Shown here piece by piece: positions 1-7,010 of a stretch of DNA of 64,000 nucleotides. Numbering within the stretch: the stretch's first letter is position 1; the number at the start of each line of letters is the position of its first letter. Position numbers and translations under genes: made by a program. The DNA comes from Pontibacter rufus (GTDB taxonomy: Bacteria; Bacteroidota; Bacteroidia; Cytophagales; Hymenobacteraceae), in NCBI RefSeq assembly GCF_015694705.1, contig NZ_JADQDR010000012.1, positions 62,001 to 126,000 of the forward strand. Direction: 5' to 3'. Under the pieces are notes generated by a model, which was given only the letters and a program-made list of their open reading frames with translations, did no database searches and was not told the DNA's origin.

Positions 1-1358
1 TCTTCAGCCCCGAAATCCGGAATGGCCATGAGTTCCTGCTGCACCGCCTGCGCGGGGCCCATCAAATCCAGCTCACCGTTCATGCCTTTTTTCAATACCA
101 TTTCCACAATCAGCATGCGGTTGATTTCGTTGGTACCTTCAAAGATACGGTTGATACGGGAGTCGCGGTAAGCGCGATCCATCGGGTAATCGGCCGAAAA
201 GCCATAGCCGCCGTAGATCTGCACGCCTTCGTCTACCACGTAATCAAGCGCTTCAGAACCTTCTACTTTTAAGATGGCACACTCTACAGCAAACTCGCGA
301 GCGGCACCCAAAAGCGCCTCGTTTTCGCCTTTGCCGGAAGCCAGCAAGGCCTGTTCCATGCGGTTTACATCCATACCGGCGCGGTACAGCGCAGATTCTA
401 TACCGAAAATACGGATAGCCTGCTCCGCCAGCTTGTGCCGGATAGCCCCGAACTTGGAGATAGGCAGCTTAAACTGGATGCGCTCGTTGGCATACTTAAT
501 CGACAGGTCGGCCACGTGCTTGGCAGCGCCCAACGTAGCTGCGCCCAGTTTAATACGGCCAATGTTCAGGATATTGAACGCAATCAAATGACCCTTGCCG
601 ATTTCGCCCAGCACGTTTTCTTTCGGCACCTGGCAATCAGAGAAAAATACCTGGCGCGTAGACGAACCTTTGATACCCATTTTATGCTCCTCGTTGCCGA
701 GGCTCAGGCCCGGATACCCTTTCTCCACAATAAAGCCCGTGAACTTATCGCCATCTACCTGCGCAAATACGATGAACACATCAGCAAAACCCGCGTTGGT
801 AATCCACATTTTCTGACCGTTCAGGATGTAGTGCGTACCGGCATCGTTCAGCACCGCTTTGGTTTTCGCGGCCAGTGCATCAGAACCGGAACCCGGCTCC
901 GTGAGGCAGTAAGACGACATCCACTCACCACTTACCAGCTTTGGCAGGTATTTCTGCTTCTGCGCTTCGTTGCCGAAGTATAGGATAGGCAGTGTACCAA
1001 TACCGGTGTGTGCCGCGAAAGCCACCGGAAACGAGTGGCCGCCCCCTACCGATTCCGTTACCAGCAAGGCCGTGTTAAAGTCCATGTTCAGGCCGCCATA
1101 CTCTTCAGGTATGGACACGGCGAACAGGCCGAGTTCGCCTGCTTTTTTCATCAGGCTTTCCATCAGGCCTTCCTCGTGGTTGTCGAGGCGGTCGAGCAAA
1201 GGCATTACCTCGTCCTGCACAAAATCTTTGCAGGTCTGGGCCATCATGCGTTGCTCCTCGTTAAATTCGGCAGGTATAAATACGTCCTGCGGATTGGTTT
1301 CCTTTATCAGGAACTCACCACCTTTGATGGTAGCTGTTTGGTTGGTTGCGTTTTCCAT
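1..1358 (-). CDS. Acyl-CoA dehydrogenase, C-terminus cut by window edge
   Basis: FAD-dependent dehydrogenation of acyl-CoA to trans-2-enoyl-CoA, first step of beta-oxidation. Translation from the ATG at 1358 begins MENATNQTATIKGGEFLIKE and runs open to base 1 (about 452 residues). The family's usual landmarks are visible: the SYCLTEPGSGSDA and KMWITNAGFAD flavin/substrate segments near residues 140-185, and YGGYGFSADYPMDRAYRD followed by RIFEGTNEINR near residues 390-420. Bacteroidota members of this type are about 600 residues, so roughly 150 C-terminal residues lie outside. It is the last visible gene of the marR-fadN-fadA operon, separated from fadA by the S23 cassette, whose left inverted repeat ends just 9 bases upstream of this start codon. 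Confidence 0.93.
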   Translation of the reverse strand, partial: MENATNQTATIKGGEFLIKETNPQDVFIPAEFNEEQRMMAQTCKDFVQDEVMPLLDRLDNHEEGLMESLMKKAGELGLFAVSIPEEYGGLNMDFNTALLVTESVGGGHSFPVAFAAHTGIGTLPILYFGNEAQKQKYLPKLVSGEWMSSYCLTEPGSGSDALAAKTKAVLNDAGTHYILNGQKMWITNAGFADVFIVFAQVDGDKFTGFIVEKGYPGLSLGNEEHKMGIKGSSTRQVFFSDCQVPKENVLGEIGKGHLIAFNILNIGRIKLGAATLGAAKHVADLSIKYANERIQFKLPISKFGAIRHKLAEQAIRIFGIESALYRAGMDVNRMEQALLASGKGENEALLGAAREFAVECAILKVEGSEALDYVVDEGVQIYGGYGFSADYPMDRAYRDSRINRIFEGTNEINRMLIVEMVLKKGMNGELDLMGPAQAVQQELMAIPDFGAE

Positions 1359-1366
1359 TATTTTCA

Positions 1367-1794
1367 AGATTTTAGATGCTAGATTTTAGACCTTAGACCT
1401 TTTATCGATTAGAGTATTTCTAAAGCTGTTAATCATTTTCTGAATGGGGGTCTAACTGATTTAACAGCGTTGCCAATGTGTCATTCGTGATAAAACCGAA
1501 AGATTCGGCCAGGTATAGTTGTGTTTCCAATTCGAAGGCGGAGCCTAAAGCTATACTTAAGAATTGGGAGAACTCTTTTGATGAATTGCGTCCTGCCCCC
1601 TCAGCAATATTAGAAGGAATAGAAACTGCAGAGCGATTGATTTGAGATGTTAGACCATATTTCTCGTTTGCAGGAAACTGCGCTGTCGTTTTGTAAACCA
1701 GCTTTGCAAGCTCCATTGAACGTTGCCATATTTTCAATTCCTTGAAATTATGCATGACAAAAGTCTAACATCTAATATCTAACGTCTAATATCT
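1367..1794. mobile_element. S23 cassette with 33-bp terminal inverted repeats
   Basis: Bases 1367-1399 and 1762-1794 are inverted copies that match at 26 of 33 positions. Both arms are built of near-octameric TTAGAY units (AGATNTTAGAYGYTAGAT...). The 362-bp interior holds one ORF, the four-helix-bundle gene, and nothing else. The right arm covers the fadA stop codon and the left arm ends just before the acyl-CoA dehydrogenase start, as if the element had been inserted between two genes of an operon. No target-site duplication is obvious by eye. Mobility is inference; the inverted repeats are seen directly. Confidence 0.6.
1386..1755 (-). pseudogene. S23/TIGR02436-type four-helix-bundle protein, frameshifted at C-terminus
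   Basis: As read, the ORF is 108 residues (stop at 1429): MHNFKELKIWQRSMELAKLV..., with the family's VSIPSNIAEGAGR segment (residues ~45-57) and FLSIALGSAFELETQL (65-80). Proteins of this group (23S rRNA intervening-sequence S23 proteins, fold shared with DGR Avd proteins) are usually about 115-125 residues. The frame is lost at a run of five C on the coding strand (1446-1450, after LLNQLDP). With one C fewer the reading continues IQKMINSFRNTLIDKRSKV to a stop at 1386-1388, giving 122 residues with a normal family C-terminus. So this is either a homopolymer sequencing error or a real single-base frameshift. No reverse transcriptase or variable repeat is nearby. Function of stand-alone members is not known. 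Confidence 0.8.
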
Positions 1795-2971
1795 ATTTCA
1801 ACAACTCATAAACCCCCGCTACCCCTTGTCCGCCGCCGACGCAGGCGGTTACCAGGCCATAACTGCCACCGGTGCGGCGCAGGTCATGGAACATTTGAAT
1901 GCTGAGTTTGGCGCCGGAACAGCCCAGCGGGTGGCCAAGCGCGATGGCGCCGCCGCTGATGTTCAGCTTGTCAGGATTGAAGTTGAGGTGGCGCATTACC
2001 GCGATAGACTGGGCAGCAAAGGCTTCGTTCATTTCAATCAGGTCGATGTCGTTGAGGGTCATACCAGCCATTTTGAGGGCTTTCGGCACAGCGGCAATCG
2101 GGCCCATACCCATAATGCGCGGGTCAACGCCACCGGTTCCGTAGCTAACAAGGCGCGCAATAGGCTCCAGGTTCAGCTCTTTTACCATGCGCTCGCTCAT
2201 CACTATAACAAAGGCTGCACCATCGGAAGTTTGCGACGAGTTACCGGCCGTTACGGTGCCACCGGCAGCAAACACCGGCTTCAGGCGGGCCAACGCCTCC
2301 ATCGAGGTATCGGCACGCGGACCTTCATCAGTATCGACTACGTACGTCTTCGTTTTCTTTTTGCTGTTTTCATCCAGGTAAGTTTCCTCTACGGTTATCG
2401 GCACAATCTGCTCTTTAAAGTAGCCGTTGCGGATAGCGTTGATGGCTTTCTGGTGCGATTTGAAAGCAAACTCGTCCTGGTCTTCACGTGAAACATTATA
2501 GTCTGCTGCCACTGCTTCGGCAGTCAGGCCCATGCTCAGGTACCAGTCCGGGTTCTCTTTAGCGATTTTATAGTTCGGCGCTGTTTTCCAGCCAGCCGTT
2601 GGTACCAGCGACATCGATTCGGTGCCACCCGCGATGATGCAGTCGGCCATACCGGCCGAGATGCGGTTGGCGGCAATGGCAATAGTTTCGAGACCGGAGC
2701 CGCAATAGCGGTTCACGGTCATGCCGCTCACCGACATGGGCAGCGCCAGCAACGAAATCATGCGGCCAATTTGCAGCCCCTGCTCCGCTTCGGGTACCGC
2801 GTTTCCGACAATCAGGTCATCTACCCGTACAGGGTCCAGCGCCGGCACGGTGCTCAGTAAATATTTGATAACATCCGCAGCCAAGTCATCCGGCCGGGTA
2901 AACCGGAATCCGCCACGGCCTGCTTTGCCCACAGCGCTACGAAATCCGGCTACGATATATGCATTGTTCAT
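1793..2971 (-). CDS. fadA: Acetyl-CoA acyltransferase (3-ketoacyl-CoA thiolase)
   Basis: Thiolytic cleavage of 3-ketoacyl-CoA to acetyl-CoA and a shortened acyl-CoA, the last beta-oxidation step, cytosolic. The 392-residue length is typical for thiolases. Visible catalytic features are the nucleophilic Cys90 in VNRYCGSGLE, the NEAFAAQS segment, the His in GGAIALGHPLGCSGA, and the second Cys in VTACVGGGQG near the C-terminus. It lies downstream of fadN in the same direction. The 253-bp gap between them holds a REP/BIME-like palindrome pair. FadN and FadA would form the trifunctional-type complex; that pairing is inferred from gene order. Confidence 0.95.
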   Translation of the reverse strand: MNNAYIVAGFRSAVGKAGRGGFRFTRPDDLAADVIKYLLSTVPALDPVRVDDLIVGNAVPEAEQGLQIGRMISLLALPMSVSGMTVNRYCGSGLETIAIAANRISAGMADCIIAGGTESMSLVPTAGWKTAPNYKIAKENPDWYLSMGLTAEAVAADYNVSREDQDEFAFKSHQKAINAIRNGYFKEQIVPITVEETYLDENSKKKTKTYVVDTDEGPRADTSMEALARLKPVFAAGGTVTAGNSSQTSDGAAFVIVMSERMVKELNLEPIARLVSYGTGGVDPRIMGMGPIAAVPKALKMAGMTLNDIDLIEMNEAFAAQSIAVMRHLNFNPDKLNISGGAIALGHPLGCSGAKLSIQMFHDLRRTGGSYGLVTACVGGGQGVAGVYELLK

Positions 2972-3029
2972 ATCTTAATTGCTAAATTGTTACATGGTTG
3001 ATTGCTGCTGCAAATCGCCCTATTTTATC

Positions 3030-3212
3030 CCCTCGTAGGGACAGGTCGCGACCTGTCCGCGCATAGGCCGGGCTATAAAACACCGCAGCAAGTATAGCAA
3101 AGGACTGCCATTTGAAAGTATAAGAGACTGCCAATCCCCGAATCCTGAGAATCCTAATTCAGACAAAACCCGGTGCACGATTCGGACAGGTCGCGACCTG
3201 TCCCTACGAGGG
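3030..3212. repeat. REP/BIME-like pair: two 20-bp palindromes in 29-bp inverted repeats
   Basis: The perfect palindrome GGACAGGTCGCGACCTGTCC occurs at 3039-3058 and again at 3184-3203. Each is extended outward by CCCTCGTAG / CTACGAGGG, so 3030-3058 and 3184-3212 are perfect 29-bp inverted copies enclosing 125 bp with no ORF. The interior includes at 3141-3167 a copy of a second repeat also found at 51576-51602. Paired palindromes of this kind are mobilised in other bacteria by REP-associated tyrosine transposases; none is present here. Confidence 0.75.
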
Positions 3213-3224
3213 TGCTTACTCCGC

Positions 3225-5627
3225 TTAATTCCGCAGCGGCTTGCCGGTGGTCAGGATGCTTTGGATGCGCTCCAGCGTTTTGCGCTCGCCGGTCAGCGAC
3301 AGGAAGGCCTCCCGCTCCAGGTCCAGCAAATACTGCTCGCTTACTTCGGTAGGCGAGGATAAATCGCCGCCGCACATCACCCAAGCCAGTTTGTGCGAAA
3401 TTTTCTTGTCGTGCTCCGAAATATAGCGGCCCGAGTACATGGCGTTCGCACCCGTCAGGAACATGCCCAACGCGCCTTTGCCCTGCACTTTGATGTTGGT
3501 CTTTCGCACCGGCTGGGTATAGCCTTCTTCGGCCAGAAGGATGGCCTGCGCTTTGGCATCGGCAATCAGGCGGTTGCTGTTGATGGTGATGCCATCGCTT
3601 TTGCGCAGATAGCCCAAATCCTGTGCTTCTTTGGCCGAGGTAGATACTTTGGCCATACCGATGTTGAGGTACACATTTTTGAGTGTGTTATACTCGATGT
3701 CGCCTTCCTCGTAGCTTTCCGATGCACGCAACGTCATTTCTTTGGTTCCACCACCGCCGGGAATCAGGCCGACGCCAAACTCCACCAGGCCCATGTAGGT
3801 TTCGGCCGCCGCCTGCACATGGTCGCAATGCAGGTTTATTTCACAGCCACCACCTAGCGCCAGGCCGTGCGGTGCACCTACTACCGGAATGGCCGAGTAG
3901 CGCATGCGCATCATGGTGTCCTGGAACTGCTTAATCATGAAGTTGATTTCGTCGTACTCCTGCTCCAGCGCATACATGTAAACCAGCGCCAGGTTCGCGC
4001 CCGCCGAGAAGTTGGCCGCATCGTTGCCCAGCACCACGCCCCGGAAATCCTTTTCAGCCAGTTCGATGCCTTTGTTGAGGCCGGCAACCAGGTCGCCGCC
4101 CATGGTGTTCATTTTGGTATGGAACTCAATGTTCAGGATGCCGTCGCCGAGGTCAATCAGGCTGGCGCCGCTGTTCTTCCACACTGTTTTGCTGCCGCGC
4201 AGGTTATCCAGTATGATAAAGTTCTCAGCGCCCGGTATGGCTTTGTATTCTTGGGTTTGAATGTCGTAATAGCGGCGGGTGCCGTTCTCTACAATGTAAA
4301 AGGACTCTTTGCCGCTGTTGAGCATTTCCTCAACCCACGCGGCCGGTTTGTAGCCGTTTTCCAGCATGCGCTGCACGCCTTCGCGGGCACCAATGGCATC
4401 CCAGTACTCAAACGGACCCAGCTCCCAGCCAAATCCGGCACGCAGGGCATCATCTATTCTGTAGAGCTCATCTGAGATTTCGGGAATGCGGTTGCTCACG
4501 TACTGGAACAGGCCGAAAAGCGTTTCGTTGAAGAATTGCGCGGCTTTGTCGGTTTGCTGCGAGAAAACTTTGATGCGCTTGCGCAGGTCGTCAATAGGTT
4601 TTAGTACTTCGAAGCTCTGGAACTTCACCTTCTGCTTCGGCCCATACTCCATCGTGTTCAGGTCGAGCGTCAGGATTTCGGTTTTGCCTTTGGCGTCTTT
4701 GGTCTTTTTGTAGAAACCCTGCCCGGTTTTATCGCCCAGCCATTTGTTCTCCACCATCTGCTGCACGTAGTTCGGGATTTTAAATAACTCCCGCGACTCG
4801 TCCTGCTCACCTGCCTGGTAGAGGCCATTCGCAACATTCACGGTCGTATCCAAACCCACCACATCCAGTGTGCGGAACGTAGCCGACTTCGGACGCCCCA
4901 CCATTGGGCCGGTGATTCTGTCCACCTCGTCTATACTTAAACCGGTTTTCTCCATGGCCGCCAGCGTCTGCATAATGCCGTAAATGCCCACGCGGTTCGC
5001 AATAAAGGCGGGCGTGTCTTTGGCCAGCACGGTGGTTTTTCCTAAGTATAAATCGCCGTAGTGCATCAGGAAATTCACTACTTCCTTGTCCGTGTCCAGT
5101 GTTGGAATGATTTCCAGGAGCTTGAGGTAGCGCGGCGGGTTGAAAAAGTGCGTGCCGCAGAAATGCTTTTTAAAGTCATCGGAGCGGCCATCGAGCATCA
5201 GGTGAATCGGGATGCCGGAAGTGTTAGAGGTAATAAGGGTGCCCGGTTTGCGGAACTGCTCTACCTGGTCGTACACCAGCTTTTTTATCTTCAGGTTCTC
5301 CACCACTACTTCTATCGTCCAGTCGGCAGTGGCGATGTCCTTCATGTTATCGTCGAAGTTGCCTGTCTGGATAAGGTGCGCGTCGGATTTGCGGTAGAGC
5401 GGCGAAGGGTTCGAATTGATGGCGGCCTGCAGGTGCCCGTTCACCAGGCGGTTGCGCACGGCTTTGCTTTCCAGCGTCAGGCCTTTTTTCTCTTCCTCGG
5501 GCAACAGCTCTTTGGGTACAATGTCGAGCAACAGCACCTGCACGCCGATGTTGGCAAACACGCAGGCAATGCGCGAGCCCATCACCCCGGATCCAAGCAC
5601 CGCTACTTTTTTAATGATTCTTTTCAT
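3225..5627 (-). CDS. fadN: 3-hydroxyacyl-CoA dehydrogenase / enoyl-CoA hydratase
   Basis: Bifunctional beta-oxidation enzyme: NAD-dependent oxidation of 3-hydroxyacyl-CoA plus hydration of enoyl-CoA. The 800 residues have the dehydrogenase first and the crotonase part last, the order of Bacillus FadN and not of E. coli FadB. Seen: Rossmann loop GSGVMGS at residues 12-18, the dehydrogenase segment CGTHFFNPPRY (~157-167), a C-terminal dehydrogenase module with GWELGPFEYWDAIG (~410), then crotonase motifs FSAGANL, GLALGGGCE and GLIPGGGGTKEM in residues ~540-660. It starts 25 bp after the marR stop and is the first catabolic gene of the operon. The gene symbol rests on domain order and length. 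Confidence 0.93.
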   Translation of the reverse strand: MKRIIKKVAVLGSGVMGSRIACVFANIGVQVLLLDIVPKELLPEEEKKGLTLESKAVRNRLVNGHLQAAINSNPSPLYRKSDAHLIQTGNFDDNMKDIATADWTIEVVVENLKIKKLVYDQVEQFRKPGTLITSNTSGIPIHLMLDGRSDDFKKHFCGTHFFNPPRYLKLLEIIPTLDTDKEVVNFLMHYGDLYLGKTTVLAKDTPAFIANRVGIYGIMQTLAAMEKTGLSIDEVDRITGPMVGRPKSATFRTLDVVGLDTTVNVANGLYQAGEQDESRELFKIPNYVQQMVENKWLGDKTGQGFYKKTKDAKGKTEILTLDLNTMEYGPKQKVKFQSFEVLKPIDDLRKRIKVFSQQTDKAAQFFNETLFGLFQYVSNRIPEISDELYRIDDALRAGFGWELGPFEYWDAIGAREGVQRMLENGYKPAAWVEEMLNSGKESFYIVENGTRRYYDIQTQEYKAIPGAENFIILDNLRGSKTVWKNSGASLIDLGDGILNIEFHTKMNTMGGDLVAGLNKGIELAEKDFRGVVLGNDAANFSAGANLALVYMYALEQEYDEINFMIKQFQDTMMRMRYSAIPVVGAPHGLALGGGCEINLHCDHVQAAAETYMGLVEFGVGLIPGGGGTKEMTLRASESYEEGDIEYNTLKNVYLNIGMAKVSTSAKEAQDLGYLRKSDGITINSNRLIADAKAQAILLAEEGYTQPVRKTNIKVQGKGALGMFLTGANAMYSGRYISEHDKKISHKLAWVMCGGDLSSPTEVSEQYLLDLEREAFLSLTGERKTLERIQSILTTGKPLRN

Positions 5628-5652
5628 AGAATAGCTATGGTTGTCTATGGTT

Positions 5653-6087
5653 TTAAAAGATTTCTTTGTTTTCTATCATGCCCTGGATGCGGCCGCATAC
5701 CTTAAAGAACACATCCAGTTCTTCCTGCGGTATCTGCTGGCGCACTTTGTTGTTAAAATGCTTCACCGTCAGCCGCGACACCTCTTTTTTCTCCAGCCCT
5801 TTTTCCGTCAGAAAGATGCGCACCAGGCGCTTGTCGCGGTCATCGGATACTTTGTAGATAAGCCCCTGTTCTTCCATACTTTTGAGGATACGGGTGAGAC
5901 TGCGCGCTTCCAGGCCCAGCAAGGGTGCAATTTTGGTGGCAGGCGTCCCGTTTTCCTGGTCGATGTTGAGCAACACAAACCCGATGGAGGTGGTAATATC
6001 GTTCTTGGCCGCCTCGGTGTTATACATCCGCGCGATGGCGTGCCAACATACTTTAAAGTTATAGTCTACTGTTTCTTCCGGCTTCAT
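5653..6087 (-). CDS. MarR-family transcriptional regulator
   Basis: Dimeric winged-helix repressor, probably sensing an acyl-CoA or fatty acid and controlling the beta-oxidation genes behind it. It has 144 residues, normal for MarR. The winged-helix region is seen as ATKIAPLLGLEARSLTRILKSMEEQGLIYKVSDDRDKRLVRIFLTEKG (positions ~52-100, quoted in parts), with the DDRDKR wing typical of the family. It is first in the operon, directly ahead of fadN. The promoter region upstream holds two palindromes (6128-6139 and 6162-6171), one over the expected -33 region, which fits autoregulation. Ligand identity is inference from context. Confidence 0.9.
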   Translation of the reverse strand: MKPEETVDYNFKVCWHAIARMYNTEAAKNDITTSIGFVLLNIDQENGTPATKIAPLLGLEARSLTRILKSMEEQGLIYKVSDDRDKRLVRIFLTEKGLEKKEVSRLTVKHFNNKVRQQIPQEELDVFFKVCGRIQGMIENKEIF

Positions 6088-6107
6088 GCACTGGTGTTGG
6101 TGTATAC

Positions 6108-6115
6108 CAAATATA
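6108..6115 (-). promoter_or_regulatory. -7 promoter element TATATTTG for the marR-fad operon
   Basis: On the minus strand TATATTTG fits the Bacteroidota -7 consensus TAnnTTTG and sits about 20 bases ahead of the marR start codon. The -33 position falls on the palindrome at 6128-6139. Confidence 0.6.
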
Positions 6116-6127
6116 GGAAAAATATGT

Positions 6128-6171
6128 TATGCTTGCATACTACTTTGTGAAATATTTTAGCTGCATGCATA
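6128..6171. promoter_or_regulatory. Two palindromic sites, candidate MarR operators
   Basis: TATGCTTGCATA (6128-6139) is a palindrome apart from its central base pair, and TGCATGCATA (6162-6171) contains the perfect palindrome TGCATGCA. They share the half-site TGCATA and are 22 bp apart. The first overlaps the expected -33 region of the marR promoter. MarR proteins commonly bind such sites upstream of their own gene. Confidence 0.5.
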
Positions 6172-6244
6172 CTTGTAGTACGTGAGATGTTGAAATATGT
6201 AGGAGGGTAAAAAGCAAGTATAGGCGCGCAGGGGATGAAAGTAT

Positions 6245-6292
6245 AGCCAAACAAAAAGCCCCTGCCAGACCGGAGGGGCTTTTTGTTTGGCT
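6245..6292. terminator. Bidirectional hairpin terminator
   Basis: An 18-bp stem, AGCCAAACAAAAAGCCCC (6245-6262) with its exact complement at 6275-6292, with A/T tracts inside the arms. It lies after the broken gene at 6343-6972 (minus strand). Confidence 0.85.
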
Positions 6293-6342
6293 GCGTTTAC
6301 TTTTACAAATAGGTCAGGACTGGTGTCCTATACTTTTCAACA

Positions 6343-6972
6343 TTAAAAAGGGCTCTTTTCAACTTTCATCCCTTTTTCAAGCACAAAGATATTCTTATCA
6401 AGTTGCATCGGTTTAATATCCACAGCAACGCTTTCGTATACAAACTGTTTGTTCTCAATAATTGATTTCAACGGTAAAGCTTTGGCTAAAGACACATACG
6501 CAGACCAGTTGCCAAACTTATGGCGGGCAAAAAGTTGGGGGTCTAACGCTAATTGTGAATTAAAATAATACTTCTGTAGTCCTGACTTACAAGTAAGAAC
6601 AAGTTCATCACATGTATAGCCTAATACTTCTGCTACTCCTTTATTGATTTTTACCTCTAAAACTTCATCATCCGTCTGGCCTGCATCCATCCAATAAACT
6701 GACTCTGAACTCGCCATTTTGTTATAAATCCTATTTTCACTCTCATTATACAACTGCCACTGAAACAAAGCGCCGTTCATAACGGATTAATAGCTTCCCG
6801 CTTTATAAAAGTATTCCTGCGTAGTGCCCAGCATCGCCACTAACTCTTCATCTGTCATACCCGGCGCCTTACTTTTGTATGCAGTTTTATAAACTATCTT
6901 TCCTTCAAACCCCTGGCTGTAGGCAGTGAAAGAAATAAGGATTACAAGTAAGAATGGAAGAATAATCTTCAT
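6343..6972 (-). pseudogene. Secreted protein gene interrupted by an in-frame TAA
   Basis: The first part (6972-6787) encodes a signal peptide, MKIILPFLLVILISFTAYSQ, and residues up to ...EYFYKAGSY, then a TAA at 6787-6789. Reading continues in the same frame for another 147 codons (Ser-Val-Met-Asn-Gly-Ala..., to 6343) with protein-like composition and no further stop. Together they make one coherent protein of about 208 residues plus the stop. One substitution (for example AAA to TAA) explains the break. The remaining sequence (LGYTCDELVLTCKSGLQKYY) resembles small periplasmic or secreted DUF4412-like Bacteroidota proteins, a weak assignment. It may be a true nonsense mutation or a sequence error. 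Confidence 0.75.
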
Positions 6973-7010
6973 GGGCTTAGTTAATTTTGTTTTAGTTAAA
7001 CTTGAGCAAC

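Noticed and set aside
435..983. 182-residue plus-strand ORF opposite the acyl-CoA dehydrogenase
   Set aside because: Antisense shadow of a strongly conserved gene; composition is not protein-like.
1429..1755. Diversity-generating retroelement accessory (Avd) assignment for the four-helix-bundle gene
   Set aside because: No reverse transcriptase, template repeat or variable target gene is present; only the fold is shared.
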